The position numbers were made by a program, and so were the translations under genes. Shown here piece by piece: positions 32,527-41,033 of a stretch of DNA of 64,000 nt. How positions within the stretch are numbered: the stretch's first letter is position 1; each line of letters starts with the position of its first letter. Origin of the DNA: Leclercia pneumoniae (GTDB lineage Bacteria > Pseudomonadota > Gammaproteobacteria > Enterobacterales > Enterobacteriaceae); assembly GCF_017348915.1 (NCBI RefSeq), contig NZ_CP071383.1:1984001-2048000 (forward strand), written 5' to 3'. The notes below the pieces were generated by a model. It saw only the letters and a list, made by a program, of their open reading frames with translations. It was not told the DNA's origin and made no database searches.

Positions 32527-33173
32527 TATCGAATCCCCTTTGGAGTCAGAACGCGCTGCAAACGGTGCAGCAGCCAGTCCAGCACAATGGCTAACAGACA
32601 AATCATCACGGCGCCGGCAATCAGCATACGGATATCACTGCCGCCGATGCCGTTCAGTAACAGCAGCCCCAGACCGCCCGCGCCAATCACGGCGGCGATT
32701 GCCATCACCCCGATATTCATCACTACGGCGGTACGAATGCCGCCAAAGATGACCGGCAGTGCCATCGGGATCTCAACCCAGCGCAGGCGCTGCCAGAAGG
32801 TCATGCCGATACCGCGCCCCGCCTCCTGCAGACCGGACGGCAGACTGTCGAGGGCGGTATGGGTGTTACGTACAATGGGCAGCAGTGAGTAGAGAAACAC
32901 GGCGGTGATGGCAGGCAGGGCGCCAATGCCATGACCGATCAGCGAAAAGAGCGGAATCATCAGCCCGAACAGCGCAATCGACGGTATGGTCAGCAGGATG
33001 GTGGTCAGGCCGAGTATCGGCGTGGCCAGCCATTTGTGACGGACAATCAGAATCCCGAGCGGAACGCCGATGATTATCGCCAGCCCTACCGCCAGCGCGA
33101 CCAGCCACAGGTGCTGGAAGGTGAGGGTCATCAGATAACCCCAGTTGTCTATGATGTAGTGAATCGTCTCCAT
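32526..33173 (-). CDS. osmW: Osmoprotectant ABC transporter permease (OsmW)
   Basis: Inner-membrane permease of 215 residues with about five to six membrane helices. The BPD-transporter EAA loop appears as SLPSGLQEAGRGIGMTFWQR. It follows osmX closely and shares a TAATG overlap with osmV. It should form the membrane channel with the second permease encoded at the start of the operon. Confidence 0.88.
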   Translation of the reverse strand: METIHYIIDNWGYLMTLTFQHLWLVALAVGLAIIIGVPLGILIVRHKWLATPILGLTTILLTIPSIALFGLMIPLFSLIGHGIGALPAITAVFLYSLLPIVRNTHTALDSLPSGLQEAGRGIGMTFWQRLRWVEIPMALPVIFGGIRTAVVMNIGVMAIAAVIGAGGLGLLLLNGIGGSDIRMLIAGAVMICLLAIVLDWLLHRLQRVLTPKGIR

Positions 33174-33182
33174 CTCTCCTCC

Positions 33183-34082
33183 TTACAGCAGTTTTTTGCT
33201 ACGCAGGAAGTCGCGAGCGACCTGCTGGGGTGACTGATGATCGATATCCACTTTTTTATTCAGCTCGGTGATCACCTCATTATTTAACTGGTCAGAGAGC
33301 GTGTTCAGCGCCTCCTCCAGTCCCGGGTTTGCTTTCAGCGTATCCTGGCGCACCACCGGCGTAACCGCATAGCTGGGGAAGAAGCCTTTGTCATCTTCCA
33401 GCACCTTCAGGTCGAAGCCTTTTACCCGACCATCGGTGGTGTAGATCAGGCCGGCATCGACGAAACCGTCACGAATGGCGTTATAGACCAGACCCGGATC
33501 CATCTGGCGGATCTGTGGGCGGTCAAGCTCCAGCTGGTAGGCAGCCTGCAGGGGTTTCATGCCATCGCTGCGCCCGGAAAACTCCAGATCCAACCCCAGC
33601 AGCCAGTTATTGTCCGGATCGGTTTTACGGATTTTTTCAATTCTTTCCACCATCTCCGACATGGTATTAATGTGCTCCGCTTCGGCCCGCTTGCGCTGCA
33701 TGGCGAAGGCGTAGGTATTGTTCATATCGGCCGGTTTAAGCCACACCAGACCGTGCTTCGCATCCAGGCGTTTTACCGTCTCGTAAGACTCTTCGGGCGA
33801 CATGCGCTTATTGATATGGTTAAAGATAATCAGCGAGGTGCCTGTGTACTCCCAGGTCATGTCAATCTGCTTGTTGATCATGGCATTACGGGAGATCACC
33901 GTCGCGATGTTGGTCTTTGGCTGAACCTCAAAGCCTTTTTTTTGCAGATACTGCACGGTCATGGCGGAGAGGATATGTTGCTCGGTGAAGCTTTTGGTCG
34001 CCAGAATCAGTGGCGCGGCCTGCGCTTGCGCGACTAAGAGCGTGGCAGCACACAGCCCTGCCAGGCGGGAAAAGAGTGTCAT
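33183..34082 (-). CDS. osmX: Osmoprotectant-binding periplasmic protein (OsmX)
   Basis: Substrate-binding protein of 299 residues in the OpuAC/ProX-like (QAT) family. It has a signal peptide ([20 protein letters not shown] then QA) and the typical mature start [20 protein letters not shown]. Aromatic and acidic residues for a quaternary amine pocket are in [11 protein letters not shown] and [11 protein letters not shown]. It lies between the two permeases, as in Salmonella osmU. Confidence 0.9.
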   Translation of the reverse strand: MTLFSRLAGLCAATLLVAQAQAAPLILATKSFTEQHILSAMTVQYLQKKGFEVQPKTNIATVISRNAMINKQIDMTWEYTGTSLIIFNHINKRMSPEESYETVKRLDAKHGLVWLKPADMNNTYAFAMQRKRAEAEHINTMSEMVERIEKIRKTDPDNNWLLGLDLEFSGRSDGMKPLQAAYQLELDRPQIRQMDPGLVYNAIRDGFVDAGLIYTTDGRVKGFDLKVLEDDKGFFPSYAVTPVVRQDTLKANPGLEEALNTLSDQLNNEVITELNKKVDIDHQSPQQVARDFLRSKKLL

Positions 34083-34103
34083 GGTGGCTCCTTATTATAA
34101 TTA

Positions 34104-34814
34104 TCAGGCGGTGTGCGGGCTCAGAAGACGGCCCAGCACGGCCAGCAACGTATCCAGAATCAGGGCAAACAGCGCCGTGGCGGCAGCACCCAGAATCAGC
34201 GTCGGGAAGTCGTTCAGGTAGATGCCCGGGAAGATCAGCTCGCCATAGCTGCTGGCCCCGATCAGAAACGCCAGTGGCGCGGTGCCCACGTTAATGGCGG
34301 TTGCGATGCGGATCCCCGATAAGATTACCGGCCAGGCATTGGGCAGCTCGACCTGACGCAGGCGTTGCCATTTGGTCATGCCGATGCCATTTGCCGCCTC
34401 CAGTAAGGAAGAGGGAACTGAACAGAGCCCGGCGTAGGTGTTACGCACAATGGGCAGCAGCGAAGCAAGGAAAAGGGCGATGATGGCCGGAGTGTCACCG
34501 ATGCCAATCACCACCATCGCCAGCGCCAGTACGGCCAGCGGTGGCAATGTATTACCGACGTTAAAGATCTGCATTACATATTCGGCAATACCGCGTGCGG
34601 CGGGACGGCTGAGGGCAATACCGCTGGGAATGCCAATCAACAAAGCAAAAAACATGGAGGAAAAGACCAGGATGAGATGCTGCTGGCCGAGATAGATCAG
34701 GTCAACCTGGCGCGCTTTTATCGTCTCAAGGCCAATTCCCCAGGTAAGCAGCCCGAGTACCACGGCGATGGCGGCGATAAATAACAGTGCGCGTGTGAAA
34801 AACGATGCGTGCAT
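34104..34814 (-). CDS. osmY: Osmoprotectant ABC transporter second permease (OsmU system OsmY)
   Basis: Inner-membrane permease of 236 residues, first gene of the four-gene operon. It has about six membrane helices and an EAA loop (SVPSSLLEAANGIGMTKWQR) that closely resembles that of the other permease. The Salmonella name OsmY for this permease must not be confused with the unrelated periplasmic OsmY of E. coli. The order permease-binding protein-permease-ATPase equals that of Salmonella osmU. Promoter is expected in the 34815-35196 gap and is usually osmotically induced. Confidence 0.87.
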   Translation of the reverse strand: MHASFFTRALLFIAAIAVVLGLLTWGIGLETIKARQVDLIYLGQQHLILVFSSMFFALLIGIPSGIALSRPAARGIAEYVMQIFNVGNTLPPLAVLALAMVVIGIGDTPAIIALFLASLLPIVRNTYAGLCSVPSSLLEAANGIGMTKWQRLRQVELPNAWPVILSGIRIATAINVGTAPLAFLIGASSYGELIFPGIYLNDFPTLILGAAATALFALILDTLLAVLGRLLSPHTA

Positions 34815-35196
34815 TGCGGTGTGCCTCCCTGTTGTGCATGCGTTATAGCAACCTGTTGGTCGCCTGTTGTTATGCCATGTTCCGGCAGGGTCTTTTTCAG
34901 CTATAGCAACGAGCCGGCAAAGGTGCCAGTTAATGACAAAAAGTGTTGTGCAAGGTTTAGAGGGAAAACAGGGTGTTACGCCTTATGGCATAACGTATGG
35001 TACAGGGCCGGGCAGAATAGTCTTAAACCGCGATGCTACAAGTGACAACGTCACTATGGTGGCGGCTGTCAACCCTGAAAACGCGGGTCTGGCAGCCTGG
35101 TCTGTTCGCCTGTACTCTTCGCGTTACCGCTCAGCGTCTCTTACGTGGTGACCTGAGCCAGCATAAAAAGAACTATCACAAATTCTGCAGAGGGAA
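34815..35196. promoter_or_regulatory. 382-bp divergent region osmU operon / lipid-type gene cluster
   Basis: No credible gene. It must hold the divergent promoters of the osmU operon (minus) and the seven-gene operon (plus). I find no operator I can name; the ribosome site AGAGGG is at 35189-35194. Confidence 0.45.
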
Positions 35197-36219
35197 GTGA
35201 GTGTGTTGCAGGGAAAAACTGGGGTGACTGGCGCACCCACGACAGCGCTAAAAATTATTGCCACGGGCATTGCGTTACCGGGAGAAAAAATCGTATCCGC
35301 AACGCTGGACCGCCAGCTCGGTAAGCCCGAAGGCTATGTTGAGCGACGCTCAAATATTCTCTGGCGCTATCATGCCACGGCAGAGGCCAGCCAGGCGGCT
35401 CTGGCGGCAGAGGCGCTGCATAACGCACTGGCCTCGGCGTCGCTCGCCCCCTCGTCCATCGACCTGCTGATTTGCGCCTCGGCCATTGCCGTTCAGGCGC
35501 TACCCTGCAGCGCGATCCATATTTTGCAGGCGGCGAATATGCCCGCAGGCGTAGCCGGATTTGACATTAACAGCAGCTGCGTGAGCTTCATCTCGGCGCT
35601 GGAAGTGGCGGCCGGCCTGCTCAATAGCGGCGCTTATCGGCGTATTGCTATTGTCTCGGCGGATATCGCTTCGCGGGGTATCGACTGGGCGCATGAAGAG
35701 TCTTCGCTGATCTTTGGCGACGGCGCGGCCTGCGCTATCGTTGAACGAGGAGACGGGACCAGCGGTATCGTCGCCAGTCTGATTGAAATGTATCCCGATG
35801 GCAGCGAACTGTGTGAAATCCGCGCCGGTGGCACGCGACGTAACCCGCGCGCGGGCATGACCGATCGTGATTTCCTGTTCCACATGCAGGGCAAACGCCT
35901 GTTTCGCTTCGCCGCATCGCTGATTGAGGACTATTTTGCACGTTTGCTGCAAAAAAGCGGTATTGCCCTTGATGAGATTGCTACCGTGGTACCCCATCAG
36001 GCCAGCCATCTTTCGCTTGAGCATATGCGTAAGCGCCTCAAGGTGCCGGAAGCGGTACTGGTCGACATCTATCGCTACTACGGTAATCAGGTGGCGGCCT
36101 CAATTCCGACTGCGTTACATGAAGCGGTCATCTCCGGGCGTTTCCAGCCGGGTAAACCCGTTATGCTGATTGGGACGGCAGCGGGGTTGACCCTTGCAGG
36201 AATGGTGCTGATCCCATGA
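35197..36219 (+). CDS. FabH/OleA-type 3-oxoacyl-ACP synthase III family condensing enzyme
   Basis: Thiolase-fold condensing enzyme of 340 residues. The nucleophile is Cys128 in GFDINSSCVSF, His267 in VVPHQASHLSLEH, and Asn297 in YYGNQVAASIPTAL, so the Cys-His-Asn triad of FabH-type enzymes is intact. Such enzymes perform decarboxylating Claisen condensations on acyl-CoA/ACP starters; OleA relatives join two acyl chains. It differs from housekeeping FabH in length and in most of its sequence, so it is not the fatty acid starter enzyme. The start codon is GTG (35197, 35203, or TTG 35206; ribosome site AGAGGG). First gene of a seven-gene overlapping operon, with an ATGA overlap to the next gene. 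Substrate unknown. Confidence 0.85.
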   Translation: MSVLQGKTGVTGAPTTALKIIATGIALPGEKIVSATLDRQLGKPEGYVERRSNILWRYHATAEASQAALAAEALHNALASASLAPSSIDLLICASAIAVQALPCSAIHILQAANMPAGVAGFDINSSCVSFISALEVAAGLLNSGAYRRIAIVSADIASRGIDWAHEESSLIFGDGAACAIVERGDGTSGIVASLIEMYPDGSELCEIRAGGTRRNPRAGMTDRDFLFHMQGKRLFRFAASLIEDYFARLLQKSGIALDEIATVVPHQASHLSLEHMRKRLKVPEAVLVDIYRYYGNQVAASIPTALHEAVISGRFQPGKPVMLIGTAAGLTLAGMVLIP

Positions 36220-37232
36220 AAATCCTGGTCACAGGCGCGACCAGCGGACTGGGTCGCAATGCGGTTTCGCAATTACTGGCGCAAGGGCATCAGGTGGTCG
36301 CCACCGGTCGCAATCGGTCGGAAGGCAACGCTTTAATGCAGGCGGGGGCGCACTTTATTCCGCTCGAGTTAACGACTGCCAGCGAGGCGGAGTGCCGCCA
36401 GTTGATGAACGGCTGCGACGCAGTATGGCACTGTGCCGCGAAATCGTCGCCCTGGGGCGGGCGCGCCGCCTTCTGGCAGGCCAATGTCGAGTCCACCCGC
36501 CGCCTGGCGCAGGCCGCTGGGGAGCTGGAAATCCCCCGCTTTATTCATATTTCGACTCCGGCCATCTATTTCGACTTTCAGCATCGCTACGATGTACAAG
36601 AGAGTGACCGGGCGCGCCATTTTTCCAGCCATTACGCCAGCAGCAAATACGCCGCTGAAGAGCGGATTCAGGCTGCGGTTGCGCGCTTCCCGGCCACCAC
36701 CTTTGTGCTTCTGCGCCCGCGCGGCCTGTTCGGCCCTCACGACAGGGTGATCGTACCGCGGCTATTGCAGCAACTGCACCGCGACGGCGGCGTGCTGCGC
36801 TTGCCGCGTGGCGGAGAGGCGCTACTCGATCTGACCTATGTCGAAAACGTGGTGCACGCCATGACCCTCGCCACCGGCGAGGCCGGGCTGCGCTCCGGCA
36901 GCGTCTATAACATCACTAATCATCAGCCGCAGCAGCTTAAAACGATGCTCAACGCGCTGCTGCACCAGCAGCTTGGCCTGAACTATCGCATCCAGGCGCT
37001 GCCCTGGCCGCTAATGTCGCTGGTGGCTCGCGGTATGGAGTTGGTGGGCCATTGCAGCGGCAAGGAACCGCGCATTACCCGCTATAGTGCGGGCACGGTC
37101 TGTTTCGATATGACCTTAAGTCAACAAAGGGCCATTGATGAACTGGGGTATCACCCGGTGTTTACAATGGATGATGGCATCGCACGTACCGGGGAGTGGC
37201 TAAGAACGCATGGCAACGATCATCGCCTTTGA
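36216..37232 (+). CDS. NAD(P)-dependent epimerase/dehydratase-type SDR (OleD/3-beta-HSD-like)
   Basis: Extended short-chain dehydrogenase/reductase of 338 residues. The NAD(P) loop is GATSGLGRNA (residues 7-16), and the active-site set is Ser/Thr113-114 (FIHISTPAIYFD) with Tyr140 and Lys144 in HYASSKYAAEER. It resembles the 3-beta-hydroxysteroid dehydrogenase/NSDHL and OleD branch, which act on hydroxy/keto groups next to a carboxyl. Next to a condensing enzyme the natural inference is reduction of a beta-keto product. It overlaps the condensing enzyme (ATGA) and the following gene (23 bases). Confidence 0.85.
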   Translation: MKILVTGATSGLGRNAVSQLLAQGHQVVATGRNRSEGNALMQAGAHFIPLELTTASEAECRQLMNGCDAVWHCAAKSSPWGGRAAFWQANVESTRRLAQAAGELEIPRFIHISTPAIYFDFQHRYDVQESDRARHFSSHYASSKYAAEERIQAAVARFPATTFVLLRPRGLFGPHDRVIVPRLLQQLHRDGGVLRLPRGGEALLDLTYVENVVHAMTLATGEAGLRSGSVYNITNHQPQQLKTMLNALLHQQLGLNYRIQALPWPLMSLVARGMELVGHCSGKEPRITRYSAGTVCFDMTLSQQRAIDELGYHPVFTMDDGIARTGEWLRTHGNDHRL

Positions 37233-38016
37233 AGTGGGCTACTGTACCCATATTGGCTGCATGGCGCTAAAAGGCGCCGGCTTTCGCGTTTGCAAATTTC
37301 CTTCCCGCGCGTGGCTGCTGGAGGCAGGGGGCAAGCGCTGGCTATGGGATACGGGTTATGCCTCGTGGTTTGAGCAATATACCCGCGAAGGCGTTTTTCG
37401 CATTTATCGCCAGATGACGCCCGTCTACTTTGACCCGCAGGCGTCGCTGGCCCAACAGCTGCTCGCGCGCGGCATCACCGGCGGGGATATCGACGGCATT
37501 ATTCTGTCGCATTTCCACGCCGACCATGTTGCCGGGTTACGCGATTTTCCTGGCGTAGCCTGCCTCTGCTCGGGGGAAGGCTGGCAGCAGGTGAGACATT
37601 TGCGTGGCTTTGCCGCGCTGCGGCAGGCCTTTGTCCCCGGGCTATTTCCCGCTGAGTTTGAATCGTCGCTCACTTTCTTTGAGCGCTTCGAATGCGTGGC
37701 GCTACCTGCGGCGCTGATGCCCTTTGATCGTGGATATCTGTTGCCCGGTAGCAATGACGAAATTCTGCTGGTGCCGTTGCCAGGCCATGCTGCAGGGCAT
37801 TTTGGCGCCTTTGTGCTTACCGATGCGGGATGGACCCTACTGGCGGCAGATGCCGCCTGGTCTCCCACCAGTTACCGGGAGCTGAAAGGGCCGTCGCGTC
37901 TGGCGAACCTGGTAATGGCTGACCCGGCGGCGTTTTATCGCACGCTGGAAAAACTCAACCAGCTCTGGCAACAAGGGCAGGTGGATATCCGTCTTTGCCA
38001 TGAGGGAGACTTATGA
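37210..38016 (+). CDS. Metallo-beta-lactamase-fold hydrolase (lactonase-like)
   Basis: MBL-fold hydrolase of 268 residues. The dinuclear metal motif HFHADH is at residues 101-106 in LSHFHADHVAGL; a second His lies in the GHAAGH segment; an Asp follows in LLAADAAW; and RLCHEGD closes the set at the C-terminus. The pattern, with early strand LLEAGGKRWLWDTGY, resembles N-acyl homoserine lactone lactonases and related hydrolases. It could open a lactone or cleave a thioester or ester made by the neighbours. The start ATG at 37210 overlaps the SDR gene by 23 bases, and its end overlaps the next gene (ATGA). Confidence 0.82.
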   Translation: MATIIAFEVGYCTHIGCMALKGAGFRVCKFPSRAWLLEAGGKRWLWDTGYASWFEQYTREGVFRIYRQMTPVYFDPQASLAQQLLARGITGGDIDGIILSHFHADHVAGLRDFPGVACLCSGEGWQQVRHLRGFAALRQAFVPGLFPAEFESSLTFFERFECVALPAALMPFDRGYLLPGSNDEILLVPLPGHAAGHFGAFVLTDAGWTLLAADAAWSPTSYRELKGPSRLANLVMADPAAFYRTLEKLNQLWQQGQVDIRLCHEGDL

Positions 38017-39299
38017 TCCCGCTTCGGCTGTTATGGCGCTATTATCGCACCCGCCATCTGCGTTTTACCGACCGCGAGGCGCTGGAAGCGTGGCAGACCC
38101 GGCGCCTGGAAAGGTTTAAAATACGGGTGCTGTCCCGAAGCCCATGGTTTCGCCGTTATCTCAGGTTACCTCTCAGCCAGTGGCCCACCATGGATAAGGC
38201 GCTGATGATGGAAAAGTTCGATGAAATGAACACCGCCGGGCTGAAGCGCGACGCGCTGATGGCCTGTGCGCTGCAGAGCGAGCAGAGTCGGGATTTTCGT
38301 CCAACGATAGGGCGCTATAGCGTGGGGCTCTCGTCCGGGACCTCCGGGCGACGCGGGTTGTTTGTGGTCAGTCCGCATGAGCAGCAGGTCTGGGCCGCCG
38401 GGGTACTGGCGAAAGCGTTGCCGGATGGCCTGTTCGCCGGCGAGCGCGTGGCGCTTTTTTTGCGTGCGGATAACAACCTCTATCAGAGCGTCAATAACCG
38501 CTGGCTGAGCCTCGAGTTTTACGATCTACTGGCACCGTTTTCTGCCGGGCTTGCCCGTCTTGCACAACAATCTCCGACCCTGATCGTTGCCCCGGCGCAG
38601 GTGCTGCGCGCCCTGGCGCTGGCGGTACAGGCCGGCGAGCTGAGCTTATCGGTGAAAAAGGTCATCTCGGTAGCAGAGGTGCTGGACGAACAGGACAAAG
38701 TCTTGCTCAAGCAGACTTTTGGTTCAGTGGGGGAAATCTATCAGGCAACGGAAGGTTTTCTGGCGTCAACCTGTGCTCATGGCACGCTGCATCTCAATGA
38801 AGAGTTTGTGCATATTGAGCCCCAGTGGCTGGATGATCGCCGCTTTATTCCCCTTATTACCGATTTTACGCGCACCACTCAGCCCATTGTGCGCTATCGG
38901 CTTGACGATGTGCTGGTTGCGCGCACGACGCCATGCCCCTGCGGCAACGCCGCCCGCGCCATCGAGCGCATCGAAGGGCGCCGGGACGATCAACTGCAAC
39001 TTCCCGATCGGGCAGGTAAGCCACAGGTGGTGTTTGCTGATGCCTGTAGCCGCGTGCTGGCCCAGACATTGCCTCTGACGGCGGACTACCGGCTGGAGCA
39101 GAACGGAGCGGCGAGCCTGACATTAATAGCGGATTGCGACAAGGCGATCCTTGAGCAGTGTCGCTCGGCTCTCAGCGAGCTCTTCACCCGCCAGGGGATC
39201 GTTCCAGAGTCGCTGGACTGGACCTTAATTTCCCGGCCGTTACCGGCGCACTTTGCCCATAAAAGACGGCGTATCGTCCGTCGCCAGGGGGAAGCATGA
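38013..39299 (+). CDS. PaaK/F390-synthetase-like adenylate-forming enzyme
   Basis: Adenylate-forming enzyme of 428 residues in the phenylacetate-CoA ligase (PaaK)/coenzyme F390 synthetase-related group. The nucleotide loop GLSSGTSGRRGLFVVS is at about 105-120, the EIYQATEGFL motif near 240, the RYRLDDVL region near 295 and a CPCGNAARAIERIEGRRDD block near 308, where two cysteines recall the CxCG element of this family. Such enzymes activate a carboxylate as an acyl-adenylate, often to give an acyl-thioester. The cluster gives a plausible hydroxy/keto acid substrate. Overlaps by ATGA on both sides. Confidence 0.82.
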   Translation: MIPLRLLWRYYRTRHLRFTDREALEAWQTRRLERFKIRVLSRSPWFRRYLRLPLSQWPTMDKALMMEKFDEMNTAGLKRDALMACALQSEQSRDFRPTIGRYSVGLSSGTSGRRGLFVVSPHEQQVWAAGVLAKALPDGLFAGERVALFLRADNNLYQSVNNRWLSLEFYDLLAPFSAGLARLAQQSPTLIVAPAQVLRALALAVQAGELSLSVKKVISVAEVLDEQDKVLLKQTFGSVGEIYQATEGFLASTCAHGTLHLNEEFVHIEPQWLDDRRFIPLITDFTRTTQPIVRYRLDDVLVARTTPCPCGNAARAIERIEGRRDDQLQLPDRAGKPQVVFADACSRVLAQTLPLTADYRLEQNGAASLTLIADCDKAILEQCRSALSELFTRQGIVPESLDWTLISRPLPAHFAHKRRRIVRRQGEA

Positions 39300-39913
39300 A
39301 TGCGATAAAACCCCGTCTGTGGCACATGCTTCTCGGCTGGGGGGCGGTGGGGGTGGCCTACGCACTCAGCGATCGTCTGCAGGGGAAGGGATATCATCTG
39401 ACACCGATGGCTATCGATTCCAGTATTCCTTTCTCGCCCTCGGCAATCTGGCTCTATTTGTCGTTTTTCCTGCTGGTGCCGCTTGGGTATTTGCTGGTTC
39501 CGCGCGATCGCTTGCGCTGGCTGACATGCGCCATGCAGCTGTCGGCACTGGGTGCAGGCGTGATTTACCTGCTCTGGCCGACCACGCTTCATTATCCCAC
39601 TTATTCTCCCGACGGCAGCGCGTCGCAACTTCTGACCTGGCTTATTAGCGTCGATTCACCACAAAACTGTTTTCCATCGCTGCATGCGGCATTAACCCTG
39701 CTTTCCGTCTGGGCTATTGCCGCCAGACGGCAGGGCGTATTGACGGTGGCAAGCCTGGTCTGGGCGCTTGCCATTGGATTTTCGATCCTGCAGCTGCGCA
39801 GGCATCTGTTTATCGATCTGCTGGGCGGCGGCATGCTGGCCTGGGGATGCGGCTGGCTGGCGTTACGCCTGGAGAGGCGTCGGACATTACACAGGGAGCG
39901 TATTAATGAGTGA
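39296..39913 (+). CDS. PAP2-family membrane phosphatase/phosphotransferase
   Basis: Integral membrane protein of 205 residues with about five helices and the PAP2 core. Motif C2-like CFPSLHAALTLLSVW is at 125-139, where His130 is a catalytic residue. C3-like QLRRHLFIDLLGGGM has His170 and Asp174. The classical C1 (KxxxxxxRP) is not obvious; RDRLRW near residue 70 is the only candidate. PSLH rather than PSGH is typical of the inositol-phosphorylceramide-synthase-like branch, which can transfer phospho-head groups. Role in the pathway is unclear; removal or transfer of a phosphate or phospholipid head group is possible. Confidence 0.78.
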   Translation: MNAIKPRLWHMLLGWGAVGVAYALSDRLQGKGYHLTPMAIDSSIPFSPSAIWLYLSFFLLVPLGYLLVPRDRLRWLTCAMQLSALGAGVIYLLWPTTLHYPTYSPDGSASQLLTWLISVDSPQNCFPSLHAALTLLSVWAIAARRQGVLTVASLVWALAIGFSILQLRRHLFIDLLGGGMLAWGCGWLALRLERRRTLHRERINE

Positions 39914-41033
39914 TTTACTGGTTCCGATTATTGTTATGCTGGTTCTGGTGTTTGGCGAAGCGGGCATTTTACATCTGACCGGGCGACAAAAAATCGACTG
40001 GCACGATGTCGTCTTTAACATCAACTCCGGCCATATCGTCCTGTGGTTGTTCAGATGCACCGAGGTGCTCTGTTACGGGCTGGTCTTCAGCCGCTTCAGT
40101 CTGCACCTTTTTGATAGCGTATCACCGGTCTGGCTGTGGTTGTTCACCCTTCTGGCGTGGGATTTCGGTTTTTATTGGCTCCATCGCCTTCACCACACGC
40201 TGCGCCCTCTTTGGGCGGTACATGTGGTGCACCATCAGGGCGAGCATTTCAATCTTTCGCTGGGGGTGAGGAACTCATGGTACTCCTCATTAACGGGGAT
40301 CCCGTTCTTTCTGGTATTAGCGGTGCTTGGCGTCCCGTTAAGCGTTTTTTTAGTCGTCTCCGTGCTGCATTACAGCGTGCAGTTCTTTAACCACAATGCC
40401 TTAACACCAAAGTTGAGTTGGCTGGAATATCTGTTTGTTACACCGTCACATCATCGGGTACACCATTACAAGGCGCGCCGCTTTGCCGATTCCAATTACG
40501 GCGGTACCTTTATCTTTTGGGACAAGTTATTTGGTACTTTTTGTCACGTCACGCCACCCGTCGAGCCCGGTTACGGTGTGCAGGGTGAACGTCCTTCCTC
40601 TAATCCTTTGCGAGAGAGCAATCTGCCTTTCCTGCGCATGCTTGGGGTGCGAAAAACGCGTGTTCAACCGCCCCGGCGGTTTAACGCCTCAGCTACGATC
40701 GTGATCGCCGGCGCGCTCTTACTGTTTGGCCTGGTGCTGGGTTATATCCAGCTTTACGGCTACGACATTGAGCGGGTCACCACGCAGCAGACCGCGCTGT
40801 TTTTATTACTGGCCGCAGGGTCTATCGCGCTGGGCGGGATCAGCGATGGGCAGCGGTGGGGAGTGGTGCTCTGGCTGCTGGTGACGCTGGGGTTGCCGCT
40901 GCTGTTTATCGGCATCTGGGACTGGCGCCAGCCTTACTGGCTGGGGGTGATGGCCGGGCTCGTTGTGCACGCCATTGCGCTGTTGGCGGGTCAAGGGCGC
41001 AGGGTGAACGAGCCACAGCGTGAACCTGTTTAA
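39906..41033 (+). CDS. Fatty acid hydroxylase/sterol desaturase superfamily protein with C-terminal membrane extension
   Basis: Membrane di-iron enzyme of 375 residues. The eight-histidine pattern is complete: WLHRLHH (93-97), HVVHHQGEH (106-114), HYSVQFFNH (155-163) and SHHRVHH (182-187). It therefore should hydroxylate or desaturate an alkyl chain using O2. After about residue 245 there is an additional block of four hydrophobic helices not needed for catalysis, including FNASATIVIAGALLLFGLVL. The ATG at 39906, behind GGGAG, is chosen; the frame extends upstream inside the PAP2 gene but without conservation. It overlaps PAP2 by 8 bases and the desaturase by 14. Confidence 0.85.
   Translation: MSDLLVPIIVMLVLVFGEAGILHLTGRQKIDWHDVVFNINSGHIVLWLFRCTEVLCYGLVFSRFSLHLFDSVSPVWLWLFTLLAWDFGFYWLHRLHHTLRPLWAVHVVHHQGEHFNLSLGVRNSWYSSLTGIPFFLVLAVLGVPLSVFLVVSVLHYSVQFFNHNALTPKLSWLEYLFVTPSHHRVHHYKARRFADSNYGGTFIFWDKLFGTFCHVTPPVEPGYGVQGERPSSNPLRESNLPFLRMLGVRKTRVQPPRRFNASATIVIAGALLLFGLVLGYIQLYGYDIERVTTQQTALFLLLAAGSIALGGISDGQRWGVVLWLLVTLGLPLLFIGIWDWRQPYWLGVMAGLVVHAIALLAGQGRRVNEPQREPV

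Noticed and set aside
34809..35045. Frames of 78 and 94 codons in the osmU / lipid-cluster gap
   Set aside because: No ribosome site, no family likeness; they overlap the expected divergent promoters.
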